Below are positions 8,854 to 18,328 of a stretch of 64,000 bases of DNA, piece after piece (within the stretch, counting starts at the first letter, position 1; each line of letters begins with the position of its first letter). The notes beneath the pieces are model-generated. The model did not search any database. It was not told where the DNA came from and worked only from the letters and a program-made list of their open reading frames with translations. A program made the translations under genes and the position numbers. The stretch comes from Bacillota bacterium. Lineage in GTDB: Bacteria > Bacillota > Clostridia > Lachnospirales > Lachnospiraceae. The DNA lies in NCBI GenBank assembly GCA_023423045.1, contig JAFAGA010000068.1:73962-137961 (forward strand), in the 5' to 3' direction.

Positions 8854-9420
8854 TTGCCTGAGAAAGAGAGTCTTTTATTGGATAATGAATATATTATAAT
8901 GTCGGAAGTGGCAGAAAATGAGAATATAACTCAGCGGGATCTTTCAAGAAAGCTGGGGGTCTCTGTAAGTACGGTCAATATTCTGATGAATAAGATGATA
9001 AGAGAAGGCCTTATAAAGATGAATCAGGTATCTCAAAAGCAAGTACTCTATATGCTGACACCTGTAGGTATGATGGAAAAAGCACAAAAAACGGTCAGAT
9101 ACTTGAAAGCCCATTATAGAGCTATATATGAAACAAAAGAAAAGATTAAATCTATTCTGGATTATTTGAATAGAGAAAATGATGTGATCTATGTGTTGAT
9201 GTATAACGATGAAATGGGTGAGATGCTTAATATAGCAATACATGAATATAAATCAATGCATAGTAATTTAAGTATAAGGATGATTCGTAGTATGTTAGAT
9301 ATTGATGTGAAGGGTCATAAATCAGCGATATTATTACATATGGCTGTGGATAAAGATGTAATGAATGAATATAAAGATATCAGAGATTTGGAAATTGTAA
9401 ATCTGGCTGAGAGATTATAA
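8854..9420 (+). CDS. MarR-like winged-helix regulator linked to polysaccharide genes
   Basis: 188 residues from a TTG start behind AGAGGAG. Residues about 18-75 form a winged helix: ITQRDLSRKLGVSVSTVNILMNKM is the helix-turn-helix and KQVLYMLTPVG the wing. Then come a long helix (KTVRYLKAHYRAIYETKEKIKSI) and a C-terminal alpha/beta domain of unknown role (NDVIYVLMYNDEMGEML) that could sense a ligand. Regulators of this kind often head polysaccharide loci in Firmicutes, so control of the genes downstream is a reasonable inference. The ligand cannot be read from the sequence. Confidence 0.8.
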   Translation: MPEKESLLLDNEYIIMSEVAENENITQRDLSRKLGVSVSTVNILMNKMIREGLIKMNQVSQKQVLYMLTPVGMMEKAQKTVRYLKAHYRAIYETKEKIKSILDYLNRENDVIYVLMYNDEMGEMLNIAIHEYKSMHSNLSIRMIRSMLDIDVKGHKSAILLHMAVDKDVMNEYKDIRDLEIVNLAERL

Positions 9421-9696
9421 ATGTTTCAGTAGCTGTTCCAAGATTAACTGGATTTAAAAGAATGGCAGAAGAAAGAGTTAGTATTACTAATCGGAAAACC
9501 GTAGAAAGAATGTATTCTACTTCTCGATCATTTAGGTAATATATTTAATCAGCTTCTTATAGATAATTTTGATGAGGTATGTCTGTCTAGTGGTGTCCTT
9601 AGCTATGAAGATGGGATAGTAAAGTGCAGTGTACATGGTAGTGGGGATGAAGGCGAGGCAGATGAAGAACAGGTGAAAGAAGTGCCTTGGTTGTGA
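9421..9696 (+). pseudogene. Broken ORF remnant after the regulator
   Basis: Two overlapping frames look coding but neither has a full start and end. The first runs from 9423 to 9539 and includes MAEERVSITNRKTVERMYST. The second runs from about 9505 to the stop at 9696 and includes DNFDEVCLSSGVLSYEDG. Joining them near 9525 with one frameshift gives a continuous protein of about 90 residues, which suggests a decayed gene. I do not recognise the product. Confidence 0.4.
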
Positions 9697-9714
9697 TGAA
9701 ATAATGATGTAAGG

Positions 9715-9852
9715 ATGAAAAAACTGAAATGTAGTCGGATTACAAAGTCAGACTACTACTTAAAGCCGTTAAAATCAAAGGTTTCATGGTTTTGTAGTCT
9801 ATGTAGACAGAAAAATTGTAAACGCTCTGATTGGATGTATAAATCGATATGA
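9715..9852 (+). CDS. Very small Cys/Lys-rich ORF, unknown
   Basis: 45 codons from an ATG behind GTAAGG, ending at TGA 9850-9852. The product is strongly basic and has four cysteines (KLKCSR, then WFCSLCRQKNCKRSDW), the last three closely spaced. It may be a genuine small protein, a fragment, or an accidental frame within a structured leader, because the same bases form alternative hairpins. No relatives known to me. Confidence 0.35.
   Translation: MKKLKCSRITKSDYYLKPLKSKVSWFCSLCRQKNCKRSDWMYKSI
9731..9800 (+). promoter_or_regulatory. Mutually exclusive hairpins upstream of the polysaccharide cassette
   Basis: GTAGTC at 9731-9736 pairs with GACTAC at 9751-9756. The latter can instead pair, as AGACTAC (9750-9756), with GTAGTCT at 9794-9800. 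The two structures cannot coexist. The remaining bases to 10003 contain no gene and no clear promoter that I can see. Confidence 0.35.
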
Positions 9853-10003
9853 GTATGGTGAAAGAATAAACACAATATATGGTATAAAAGCGGGAATATA
9901 ATACATGGAAAGCACGATATATTGATTTTTGCTAGAAATTTACATGGATTAGGGAATTAGATGCTCTAAAGCATCACTCAATACATAAGCAGGAGGAACT
10001 AAC

Positions 10004-10627
10004 ATGGTTTACTTAAAAATCAAAAGATTAATAGATATAATACTTTCATTACTCGGACTTATCATATTATCTCCTGTTTTTTTAATACTTATATTAGCAA
10101 TCAAGGTTGACTCCTCTGGACCTGTTCTCTTTAAACAGAAGAGAGTCGGTATCCATAAGAGTCATTTTCACATATTGAAGTTTAGAACAATGAGGATTGA
10201 TACGCCGAAGGATACTCCAACACATCTTTTAGAGAATCCTGATCAGTGGATTACTAAGGTAGGTAAGTTCCTACGTAGAACATCTCTGGACGAACTACCT
10301 CAAATCATCAATATCTTTAAGGGTGAGATGAGTATCATCGGTCCAAGACCTGCACTGTGGAATCAGTATGACCTAATTGAAGAGAGGGACAAGTACGGTG
10401 CTAATGATGTGCCTGTTGGTCTTACAGGATGGGCGCAGATTAACGGTAGAGATGAACTTGAGATTGACGTTAAGGCAAAGTTTGATGGAGAGTATGCTGA
10501 GAAGATTGGGTTTTTAATGGATGTCAGATGCTTCTTTGGGACGATATTTAGTGTTCTTAGAAGTGATGGTGTTGTTGAAGGTGGGACTGTAACGAAAAAA
10601 GCTGATAAAGAGTTAGTGAAACATTAG
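10004..10627 (+). CDS. Initiating sugar-phosphate transferase (PglC/WcaJ family)
   Basis: Transfers the first sugar phosphate from a UDP-sugar to undecaprenyl phosphate, starting the repeat unit at the inner membrane face. 207 residues, the short form with a single N-terminal membrane segment (residues about 13-34). Family motifs are present: SSGPVLFKQKRVG, FHILKFRTM, LRRTSLDELPQIIN with the catalytic DE pair, and SIIGPRP. A GGAGGAAC site precedes the ATG. It is the first gene of the AT-rich cassette, and the next gene starts 11 bases later. The sugar moved is not certain; N-acetylated UDP-sugars fit the neighbours. Confidence 0.93.
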   Translation: MVYLKIKRLIDIILSLLGLIILSPVFLILILAIKVDSSGPVLFKQKRVGIHKSHFHILKFRTMRIDTPKDTPTHLLENPDQWITKVGKFLRRTSLDELPQIINIFKGEMSIIGPRPALWNQYDLIEERDKYGANDVPVGLTGWAQINGRDELEIDVKAKFDGEYAEKIGFLMDVRCFFGTIFSVLRSDGVVEGGTVTKKADKELVKH

Positions 10628-10637
10628 GGGTGAGCAG

Positions 10638-11528
10638 ATGTTGTTAGTGACAGGGATTACAGGACACACAGGTAGATATTTCTTACAAGAATTAATAGAT
10701 CATAAATACGAAGGGCCAATCCGTTGCATCGTTAGGGAGACATCTGACACTTCAATGTTGGATAACAATGGATTAAATATTGAGAAGGTTCATGGAGACC
10801 TCAACAACAAGGAGTTCGTAAGAAAAGTTATGAATGGTGTAGATAATATCATGCACATCTATAATATTCATCATTCTCCTTTGATTGTTGAAGTAGCTAT
10901 CGAGAATAATGTGAAACGAGCAATTTTAGTTCATACAACAGGAATTTATTCAAACTTCAAATATGCATCTCAAGGTTATAAAGATGTCGAGAAGAAAGTC
11001 TTAGAACTGACTTCAAAATCAAATTGTCCCACAAAAGTTACAATTCTTAGACCAACGATGATCTATGGTGACCTTTGTGATAGCAATATGAGTAAGTTTA
11101 TAAGGATGATAGATAGATTGAGGATTATGCCAGTCATTAATGGCGGTAAGAGTTTAATACAGCCAGTTAACGCTAGAGACTTGGGAAAAGCATTCTATAC
11201 AGTTCTTATATCTCCTGAAAAAACAGTTGGAAAAGCATATGACCTATCAGGGGAGAAGCCTCTACAGATGATAGAAGTTTTTAAAATGATAAGCGATAAC
11301 CTTAATAAGAAAACAACCTTTGTCAGTGTTCCTTTAGGATTTGGGGTTCTACTTGCCCCAATAGCCAAGTTATTGACTCTTGGAAAAATAGATTATGTAG
11401 AAAGAGTGCAACGTATGGGTGAAGACAGAAGTTATCCTCATGCCGAAGCCAAGAAAGACTTCAAATATAATCCGATGAGTTTTGAAGAGGGCATTCAAAT
11501 TGAAGTAAATCAATATTTAAAGAAATAA
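10638..11528 (+). CDS. NAD(P)-dependent sugar epimerase/dehydratase-like SDR
   Basis: 296 residues with a Rossmann nucleotide-binding start, LLVTGITGHTGRYFLQEL. Its overall build is that of atypical, NmrA-like short-chain dehydrogenases. The classical YxxxK is not obvious (an isolated SQGYKDVEKK segment is the nearest). It lies directly behind the initiating transferase, so a role in modifying the first sugar is likely, for example reduction of a 4-keto sugar. That is inference from position. Confidence 0.75.
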   Translation: MLLVTGITGHTGRYFLQELIDHKYEGPIRCIVRETSDTSMLDNNGLNIEKVHGDLNNKEFVRKVMNGVDNIMHIYNIHHSPLIVEVAIENNVKRAILVHTTGIYSNFKYASQGYKDVEKKVLELTSKSNCPTKVTILRPTMIYGDLCDSNMSKFIRMIDRLRIMPVINGGKSLIQPVNARDLGKAFYTVLISPEKTVGKAYDLSGEKPLQMIEVFKMISDNLNKKTTFVSVPLGFGVLLAPIAKLLTLGKIDYVERVQRMGEDRSYPHAEAKKDFKYNPMSFEEGIQIEVNQYLKK

Positions 11529-11555
11529 CTATGTGATGAAAGTAGGACTAACAAT

Positions 11556-12665
11556 GTGAAGATAGCTGTACTCTCAAGCCATACGTCATCACTATTTTGG
11601 TTTCGTATGGATATGATGAAAGATTTTATAAAACATGGGCATTCTGTTATCGCCTTAGGACCAGAACCCAAATCAAACTGGAAGAGCAAGTTTGAGGAAA
11701 ATGGAATTCATTATAAGCAACTCTTTGTAGAAAGAAATGGTATAAATCCTTTTAATGATTTAAGGGCGTATCGAGAACTAAAGCAATTTATGAAAGAAGA
11801 GAAGCCAGACAAAGTATTTGCATATCAAGCAAAAACTGTAGTTTATGGAAGTCTTGCAGCAAAATCTAATGGCATTACTGAAGTATATCCACTGATAGCA
11901 GGTCTGGGATCGATTTTCAGGGGAGAAGGTCTTAAAAATAAAATAATAAAAATGATTATGAAGACAGAATATCGATTAGCATGTAATGCAAGCAAGAAGG
12001 TGTTTTTTCAAAACAACGATGACAAAAATGAATTTGTAAACAACGGGCTAATTAAAGAAGATAAAATCGTGATTATTAATGGATCAGGTGTTAACCTTGA
12101 GAAGTTTAGACCAGAACCATTGCCTGACGTACCGGCATTCTTATTTATCGGTAGATTAATCAAAGATAAAGGTGTAATGGAGTATTTAGATGCCTGCGAG
12201 AGAGTTAAGGCTGAATATCCTGAAGTAAGATGCTTACTTGTGGGACCTTATGATAGTAATCCTTCAGCTATGAAGCCTGAAGAACTACAGCCATTTATTG
12301 ATCAGGGGATCATTGAGTATTTTGGAGAGCAGACGGATGTTAGACCTTATTTAAAACAGTGTAGCACTTATGTTTTACCTTCTTATCATGAAGGAACACC
12401 TAAAACGGTACTCGAAGCAATGGCAATAGGGCGATCAATTATTACCAGTGATGCTCCTGGATGTAGAGAAACTGTTACAGATGGATATAATGGGTTTCTT
12501 GTGTCTGTTAAAGATGTAAATGGTTTAGTTGATAAGATGAGAATTCTAGTAGAAGATCAAGAAACAAATAGTATTATGGCAGAACGTAGTTTGAAACTTG
12601 CCAAAGAGAAATATGATGTGAATTTAGTCAATAAATCTATTATGAAAACTATGGGATTATTATAG
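11556..12665 (+). CDS. Glycosyltransferase family 4
   Basis: 369 residues, GT-B fold. The start is a GTG (VKIAVLSSHTSSLFWFRMD). The C-terminal domain has the donor-binding signature FIGRLIKDKGVMEYLDA and the GT4 EX7E-type region YHEGTPKTVLEAMAIGRSII. No membrane segment; it acts at the inner face of the membrane. It probably adds the second sugar, given its position behind the initiating transferase. Donor and linkage cannot be read. Confidence 0.88.
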   Translation: MKIAVLSSHTSSLFWFRMDMMKDFIKHGHSVIALGPEPKSNWKSKFEENGIHYKQLFVERNGINPFNDLRAYRELKQFMKEEKPDKVFAYQAKTVVYGSLAAKSNGITEVYPLIAGLGSIFRGEGLKNKIIKMIMKTEYRLACNASKKVFFQNNDDKNEFVNNGLIKEDKIVIINGSGVNLEKFRPEPLPDVPAFLFIGRLIKDKGVMEYLDACERVKAEYPEVRCLLVGPYDSNPSAMKPEELQPFIDQGIIEYFGEQTDVRPYLKQCSTYVLPSYHEGTPKTVLEAMAIGRSIITSDAPGCRETVTDGYNGFLVSVKDVNGLVDKMRILVEDQETNSIMAERSLKLAKEKYDVNLVNKSIMKTMGLL

Positions 12666-12683
12666 TGAGAAGGAGTAGTCAAA

Positions 12684-14003
12684 ATGAACCTATACGAAAA
12701 AATCAAAAACAGAGAAGAAAAGGTTTCAATTGTTGGTCTTGGGTATGTTGGAATGCCAATTGCAGTAGCTTTTGCTAAAAAGGCAGAGGTTATTGGATTC
12801 GATATTAGTGTAGAGAAAGTTGAATTATATAAAAAAGGCATTGATCCAACTAAAGAGGTTGGCGATGATGTGATAAAAGATACAACAGTAGATTTTACAG
12901 CAGATGGGGCTAAGCTTAAAGAAGCCAAATTCCATATCGTTGCAGTTCCGACCCCTGTAAATGCTGATCATACACCAGACTTAAAACCAGTAGAATCAGC
13001 AAGTAGAACAGTTGGACGAAATCTTACTAAAGGATCAATTGTTGTATTTGAATCTACTGTTTACCCAGGTGTTACAGAAGAAATCTGTATTCCAATTCTT
13101 GAAAAAGAGTCTGGAATGAAATGTGGTGAAGATTTCAAAATTGGATACTCTCCTGAGAGAATCAATCCTGGCGATAAGGTACATAGACTTGAGACTATCG
13201 TAAAAGTTGTATCTGGTATGGATGAAGAATCTCTAGATGTAATAGCTAAAGTATATGAATTGGTGGTTGATGCCGGAGTACATAGAGCGGAATCCATAAA
13301 AGTAGCTGAAGCAGCAAAAGTTATTGAGAATTCACAAAGAGATATTAACATAGCATTTATGAATGAGCTTTCTATCATTTTTAATAAGATGGGAATTGAC
13401 ACTAAAGCTGTTCTAAAAGCTGCTGGAACGAAGTGGAACTTCCTGAATTTCTTTCCAGGATTAGTTGGTGGGCACTGTATTGGCGTAGACCCTTATTACC
13501 TCACATATAAAGCAGAGCAGCTAGGATACCATTCGCAAATTATTCTTTCAGGAAGAAGAATCAATGATGATATGGGCAAGTATGTGGTTGAGAATTTGAT
13601 TAAAAACCTCATTAAAGCAGATGTGCCAGTTAAGGATGCAAAAGTGGCAATTTTAGGATTCACATTCAAAGAGAATTGTCCTGATACTAGAAATACAAGG
13701 ATTATTGATATTGTCAATGAACTTAAAGACTACGGGATCAATCCGATGATTGCAGATCCGGAAGCTGATGCTGAGGAAGCAAAACATGAGTATGGAATTG
13801 TCTTCAATTCAGTACAAGACATTAAAGAGATGGATGCAGTTGTTGTAGCTGTGGGACATGACCAGTTCTTAAGGTTTACGAAAGAAGACTTCAACAAGAT
13901 GTTTAAAGAAGGATCTAATAAAAGTAGAGTATTACTTGATATTAAAGGAATATTAGATAGAAAAGAGTATGAAGCAGCAGGATATAAGTATTGGAGACTG
14001 TAA
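12684..14003 (+). CDS. UDP-N-acetylhexosamine 6-dehydrogenase (WbpO/TviB type)
   Basis: NAD-dependent oxidation of C6 of a UDP-HexNAc to the uronic acid. 439 residues. Rossmann start VSIVGLGYVGMPIAVAFAKK; catalytic cysteine C265 in LVGGHCIGVDPYYLTYKAEQ; C-terminal UDP-binding domain with GFTFKENCPDTRNTR. The closest known group is TviB/WbpO/WbpA. The next gene is a WbpP-type C4 epimerase, the pairing that makes UDP-GalNAcA from UDP-GlcNAc in Vi antigen and Pseudomonas O6 loci. The product UDP-GalNAcA is therefore inferred from the pair. Confidence 0.92.
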   Translation: MNLYEKIKNREEKVSIVGLGYVGMPIAVAFAKKAEVIGFDISVEKVELYKKGIDPTKEVGDDVIKDTTVDFTADGAKLKEAKFHIVAVPTPVNADHTPDLKPVESASRTVGRNLTKGSIVVFESTVYPGVTEEICIPILEKESGMKCGEDFKIGYSPERINPGDKVHRLETIVKVVSGMDEESLDVIAKVYELVVDAGVHRAESIKVAEAAKVIENSQRDINIAFMNELSIIFNKMGIDTKAVLKAAGTKWNFLNFFPGLVGGHCIGVDPYYLTYKAEQLGYHSQIILSGRRINDDMGKYVVENLIKNLIKADVPVKDAKVAILGFTFKENCPDTRNTRIIDIVNELKDYGINPMIADPEADAEEAKHEYGIVFNSVQDIKEMDAVVVAVGHDQFLRFTKEDFNKMFKEGSNKSRVLLDIKGILDRKEYEAAGYKYWRL

Positions 14004-14021
14004 GGAAAGGTAGTGTATATA

Positions 14022-14996
14022 ATGGGATATGAAAATTTAACATTCGAAAAAGATAGTGTATTTCTCGTTACTGGTGGAGCTGGGTTTATTGGTTCCAACT
14101 TGTGCGAGGTTTTAGTGGATAAAGGCTATAAAGTTAGATGCCTCGATGATCTTTCAAATGGTAAACAAGTTAATGTAGACTTGTTTATGGACAATCCTAA
14201 CTATACATTTATCAAAGGGGACATAAGAGATCTAGATACTTGCATGAAGGCTTGTGAAGGTGTCGATTATGTATTAAATCAGGCGGCTTGGGGCAGTGTG
14301 CCAAGAAGTATTGAAATGCCATTGCTTTATGAAGAAATTAATATTAGTGGTACACTCAATATGATGGAAGCAGCTAGACAAAATGGGGTTAAGAAATTTG
14401 TCTATGCTTCAAGTTCTTCTGTTTACGGTGATGAACCAAACCTTCCCAAACAAGAAGGTAGAGAAGGAAATTTACTATCTCCATATGCCTTAACTAAAAT
14501 GGTTGATGAAGAATACGGGAAGTTATATTCAAAGCTATATGGGCTAGATACTTATGGATTAAGATACTTCAATGTATTTGGGAGAAGACAAGATCCAAAT
14601 GGAGCGTATGCTGCTGTTATTCCAAAGTTCATTAAACAATTGCTTAAGGATGAACAACCAATAATAAATGGCGATGGAAAGCAAAGTAGAGATTTTACTT
14701 ATATTGAAAATGTTATTGAAGCTAATTTGAGAGCATGTAAGGCACCATCTGAAGTTGCTGGAGGAGCATTTAATATCGCATATGGTGGAAGAGAATATCT
14801 AATTGATGTATACAATTCTCTTCGTAAAGCTCTTGGGAAAAACATTGAACCAATCTTTGGTCCAGATAGAAATGGTGATATAAAGCATAGTAATGCCGAT
14901 ATTAATAAAGCGAAAGAGATGCTTGGATATGATCCTAGTTGGAGTTTTGAAAGAGGAATTGAAGCAGCAATAGAATGGTATAGGGAGAATTTGTGA
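14022..14996 (+). CDS. UDP-N-acetylglucosamine 4-epimerase (WbpP/TviC type)
   Basis: Interconverts UDP-GlcNAc/UDP-GalNAc or their uronic acids. Short-chain dehydrogenase with FLVTGGAGFIGSNLCEVL, the catalytic Tyr-Lys at residues 155 and 159 (SPYALTKMVDEEY), and the diagnostic NQAAWGSVPRSIEMPL, which matches WbpP except for tryptophan where leucine is usual. I take the ATG at 14022, with AAGGAAAGG 11 bases upstream, rather than the GTG at 14013, which is too close to that site. It acts with the preceding dehydrogenase. Confidence 0.9.
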   Translation: MGYENLTFEKDSVFLVTGGAGFIGSNLCEVLVDKGYKVRCLDDLSNGKQVNVDLFMDNPNYTFIKGDIRDLDTCMKACEGVDYVLNQAAWGSVPRSIEMPLLYEEINISGTLNMMEAARQNGVKKFVYASSSSVYGDEPNLPKQEGREGNLLSPYALTKMVDEEYGKLYSKLYGLDTYGLRYFNVFGRRQDPNGAYAAVIPKFIKQLLKDEQPIINGDGKQSRDFTYIENVIEANLRACKAPSEVAGGAFNIAYGGREYLIDVYNSLRKALGKNIEPIFGPDRNGDIKHSNADINKAKEMLGYDPSWSFERGIEAAIEWYRENL

Positions 14997-14997
14997 T

Positions 14998-16176
14998 ATG
15001 TCAAAAGGCACAATTCTATATGTTGGTGGTTTTGAGCTCCCAGATAAAAATGCAGCGGCACATAGGGTGTTGAGTAATGCTAAAATTTTGAGAGATTTAG
15101 GATATAAAGTTGTTTTTATAGACATTGACAAATCATTGTCGTATAGCAAAAAAAATATAGCTACAAATAAAAATGTGCAAGGTTTTGATTGTTGGTCTGT
15201 TCCTTATCCCCAAAAGACTATTGAATGGATAAGTTATTTATCTAGTATCAATTATATTAACTCAATGGAAAAACAGTATAAGAATATAGAAGGAATTATT
15301 GCATATAATTATCCAGCCTTAGCACTAAATAATCTAAAGAAATATGGTAAAAAAAATAATATTAGAGTATTTGCTGATTGTACTGAATGGTATAGCACAA
15401 AAGGATCAAATTTAGTATTTAAGGTTATAAAAGGTTTTGATTCATTTTTGAGGATGAGAATTATTCAAAAGCGACTAGATGGTCTAATTGTTATTAGTAA
15501 ATTCTTGGAGAGCTATTACAGTAATACGAAAAACGTTGTTAGGATACCTCCGTTAGTAGATATTAATGAAAAAAAATGGAGTAAAAGCAACCGGAAAACA
15601 ATAAATGGATTTGATAACAGATTGCATTTTGTATACTCGGGGAGTCCAGGTAAGAACAAAGATAAAATTGTGAACATTATTGATGCACTATATGATTTGA
15701 AAGATTTAAGTAATTATCAAATGAATATAGTAGGAATAAGTAAAAACCAATTTATTAGTGATTTCCCAAACTACCAAGAGAAGATTGACTCTTTAGATAA
15801 AAGGGTTAATTTTGTAGGCAGAGTGTCACATGAAGAAAGTTTGAAAGAGCTACAGAATTCGGACTATAGCATATTTATTAGGGAAAAATCTAGACTTACT
15901 ATGGCAGGTTTTCCAACAAAATTTGTAGAGAGCATTACTTGCTCAATACCTATTATAACTACTGATTCAAGTGACATTAAAGAGTATTTTACTGATGAGA
16001 CTTATGGTGTTTTACTTAAAGATAGTACTGTAGATAGTATAAAAGAGGCATTACAAAATGTGATCTTAAAGAATATTAATAAAAAGAAAGCGAAGTATGG
16101 GATAAACGATAAAATGTTCCATTATAGTGAATACCAAGAATTAATAAGCAAATTATTATTGAATGTAAAGGAATAA
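14998..16176 (+). CDS. Glycosyltransferase family 4
   Basis: 392 residues, AT-rich and lysine/asparagine-rich. The N-terminal domain starts ILYVGGFELPDKNAAAHRVL, whose AAAHR segment is typical of GT4 acceptor loops. The C-terminal domain has VYSGSPGKNKDKI and the active-site region FPTKFVESITCSIPIIT. Cytoplasmic, no signal. It begins 2 bases after the epimerase stop, so translation is probably coupled. Donor unknown. Confidence 0.82.
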   Translation: MSKGTILYVGGFELPDKNAAAHRVLSNAKILRDLGYKVVFIDIDKSLSYSKKNIATNKNVQGFDCWSVPYPQKTIEWISYLSSINYINSMEKQYKNIEGIIAYNYPALALNNLKKYGKKNNIRVFADCTEWYSTKGSNLVFKVIKGFDSFLRMRIIQKRLDGLIVISKFLESYYSNTKNVVRIPPLVDINEKKWSKSNRKTINGFDNRLHFVYSGSPGKNKDKIVNIIDALYDLKDLSNYQMNIVGISKNQFISDFPNYQEKIDSLDKRVNFVGRVSHEESLKELQNSDYSIFIREKSRLTMAGFPTKFVESITCSIPIITTDSSDIKEYFTDETYGVLLKDSTVDSIKEALQNVILKNINKKKAKYGINDKMFHYSEYQELISKLLLNVKE

Positions 16177-16196
16177 AAGAATTTGGAGATGAAAAC

Positions 16197-17216
16197 ATGT
16201 TCAAAGATAAAATATTACTAATAACAGGTGGAACAGGATCTTTTGGGAATGCTGTAATGAAAAGATTCTTATATACAGATATTAAGGAGATTAGGATTTT
16301 TTCTCGTGATGAAAAAAAACAGGATGATATAAGAAAATTCTATAAAAATGACAAGCTAAAGTTTTACATAGGAGATGTCAGAGATCTTGCTAGTGTTAAG
16401 AATGCTATGCATGGTGTAGACTACATCTTTCATGCTGCTGCTCTTAAACAGGTACCATCATGTGAATTCTTTCCACTTGAAGCAGTCAAGACAAATGTGC
16501 TAGGCACAGATAATGTTCTTACTGGAGCTATCGAAATGGGAGTTAAGAAGGCCATTTGTCTTTCTACAGATAAGGCTGCATATCCGATTAACGCTATGGG
16601 AATCTCAAAAGCTATGATGGAGAAAGTGTTTGTCGCAAAAGCAAAGACTGTTGACCCGGAGAGAACACTTATCTGTGGCACTAGATATGGAAATGTAATG
16701 GCCTCAAGAGGATCAGTAATTCCTTTGTTTATTGATCAGATTAAGAGTGGACAACCCCTTACAGTAACTGATCCTAATATGACAAGATTCTTAATGAGCC
16801 TCGAAGAAGCTGTAGAACTTGTTGTATTTGCATTCCAAAACGCTGATGCTGGAGACATCATGGTTCAGAAATCCCCAGCATCAACTATCGGGGACTTAGC
16901 TCAAGCAGTTAAAGAACTCTTTAAAGTAGATAATGAAATCAAAGTAATCGGTACCCGACACGGTGAAAAGCTTTACGAAACGCTCCTTACAAAGGAAGAA
17001 TATGTTGTAGCTAAGGACATGGGTGGATTTTATAGAGTGCCTGCTGATAAGAGAGATTTAAACTATGATAAATACTTTGTTGAAGGAGATCAAAAGCTTT
17101 CATCAGAAGATGAGTATAACTCTCATAATACAGAAAGACTTAGCATAGAACAGATTAAAGAAAAGTTATTACAGCTTGATTATGTAAGAGAACAATTGGA
17201 AAGTTGGGATAGATAA
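16197..17216 (+). CDS. fnlA: UDP-GlcNAc 4,6-dehydratase/5-epimerase FnlA (CapE/WbjB)
   Basis: First of three enzymes making UDP-N-acetyl-L-fucosamine. Removes water from UDP-GlcNAc and inverts C5. 339 residues, soluble. NAD-binding ITGGTGSFGNAV, then AAALKQVPSCEFFP and the Met-x-x-x-Lys catalytic stretch STDKAAYPINAMGISK. The C-terminal GTRHGEKLYETLL is typical. It overlaps the next gene by one base, and the order fnlA-fnlB-fnlC matches the capsule loci of Staphylococcus and Pseudomonas. No second fnlA is seen in the resident copy further right. Confidence 0.93.
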   Translation: MFKDKILLITGGTGSFGNAVMKRFLYTDIKEIRIFSRDEKKQDDIRKFYKNDKLKFYIGDVRDLASVKNAMHGVDYIFHAAALKQVPSCEFFPLEAVKTNVLGTDNVLTGAIEMGVKKAICLSTDKAAYPINAMGISKAMMEKVFVAKAKTVDPERTLICGTRYGNVMASRGSVIPLFIDQIKSGQPLTVTDPNMTRFLMSLEEAVELVVFAFQNADAGDIMVQKSPASTIGDLAQAVKELFKVDNEIKVIGTRHGEKLYETLLTKEEYVVAKDMGGFYRVPADKRDLNYDKYFVEGDQKLSSEDEYNSHNTERLSIEQIKEKLLQLDYVREQLESWDR

Positions 17217-18325
17217 TGAAGATATTTGTCACTGGGTCAAAGGGGTTTATTGGAAAAAACTTAATGGCAGAACTGAGGAATAGAAAGTATGAAGATATTT
17301 ATGAGTATGACAGGGATACAGATCCATCATTTCTTGATGAATATTGCAAAGAAGCTGACTTTGTGTTTCATCTGGCGGGAATTAACCGTCCAAAAGATCA
17401 ATCTGAATTTATGGAAGGAAACTTTGGTTTTACCTCAGACCTGTTGAATTCTCTTAAGAAGCATAACAACACCTGTCCGGTGATGATTTCATCTTCCATT
17501 CAAGCTGAATTAGATAATCCTTATGGTGAAAGTAAGAAGGTTGGGGAAGACCTTTTGTTTTCTTATGGTGAAAACACAGGGGCCAGAGTTCTTGTTTACA
17601 GATTTCCTAATGTTTTTGGAAAGTGGTGTAGACCTAATTATAACAGTGCAGTAGCGACGTTCTGTCATAATATTGCTCATAATATGCCCATTCAAGTGAA
17701 TGATCCAAGTGTAGTAATGAATCTTGTTTATATAGATGATGTAGTGAATGAGCTTATTAATGCTTTAGAAAGAAAAGAAAATAAAGTAGGAGAGTTTTGT
17801 GAAGTGCCCGTGGTACACACCATTACACTAGGTGAGATAGTAGATTTAATTTATTCATTTAGGAAAAGTAGAGAAGATAGGTCCGTTCCAAATATGTCTG
17901 ATGCATTTACGAAGAAACTATACAGTACATATTTGAGTTATCTACCAGAAGATCAGTTTAGTTATGATTTAAAGATGAACGCGGATCAGAGAGGATCATT
18001 TACTGAATTTATAAAAGCTCCTGATTGTGGCCAAGTTTCAATTAATATCTCAAAACCTGGAATAACAAAAGGGAATCACTGGCATCACACGAAGAATGAG
18101 AAGTTTTTAGTGGTAAGTGGTAAAGGTGTAATTAGGTTCAGAAAAATAGATTCAGATGAAGTTATTGAGTATTTCGTAAGTGAAGATAAGATGGAAGTGG
18201 TTGATATACCAACAGGCTATACACATAACATAGAAAATCTTGGCGATACAGATATGGTTACAATCATGTGGGCCAATGAGTCATTTGACCCTGAAAAGCC
18301 TGATACTTTTTATTTGGAGGTATAA
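17216..18325 (+). CDS. fnlB: Bifunctional reductase/3-epimerase FnlB (CapF/WbjC)
   Basis: Second step of UDP-L-FucNAc synthesis: C3 epimerisation by a C-terminal cupin and C4 reduction by the N-terminal SDR domain. 369 residues. SDR part: IFVTGSKGFIGKNLMAEL, FHLAGINRPKDQ, SSSIQAELDNPYGESKK. The cupin (residues about 245-369) has the metal-binding NHWHHTKNEKF near residue 288. This copy is complete, unlike the truncated relative at 34012. AT-rich codon use matches the cassette. It lies 3 bases before fnlC. Confidence 0.93.
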   Translation: MKIFVTGSKGFIGKNLMAELRNRKYEDIYEYDRDTDPSFLDEYCKEADFVFHLAGINRPKDQSEFMEGNFGFTSDLLNSLKKHNNTCPVMISSSIQAELDNPYGESKKVGEDLLFSYGENTGARVLVYRFPNVFGKWCRPNYNSAVATFCHNIAHNMPIQVNDPSVVMNLVYIDDVVNELINALERKENKVGEFCEVPVVHTITLGEIVDLIYSFRKSREDRSVPNMSDAFTKKLYSTYLSYLPEDQFSYDLKMNADQRGSFTEFIKAPDCGQVSINISKPGITKGNHWHHTKNEKFLVVSGKGVIRFRKIDSDEVIEYFVSEDKMEVVDIPTGYTHNIENLGDTDMVTIMWANESFDPEKPDTFYLEV

Positions 18326-18328
18326 CTG

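Noticed and set aside
14013..14021. GTG start for the WbpP-like epimerase
   Set aside because: Only two bases from the AAGGAAAGG site, which is too close; the ATG at 14022 has normal spacing.
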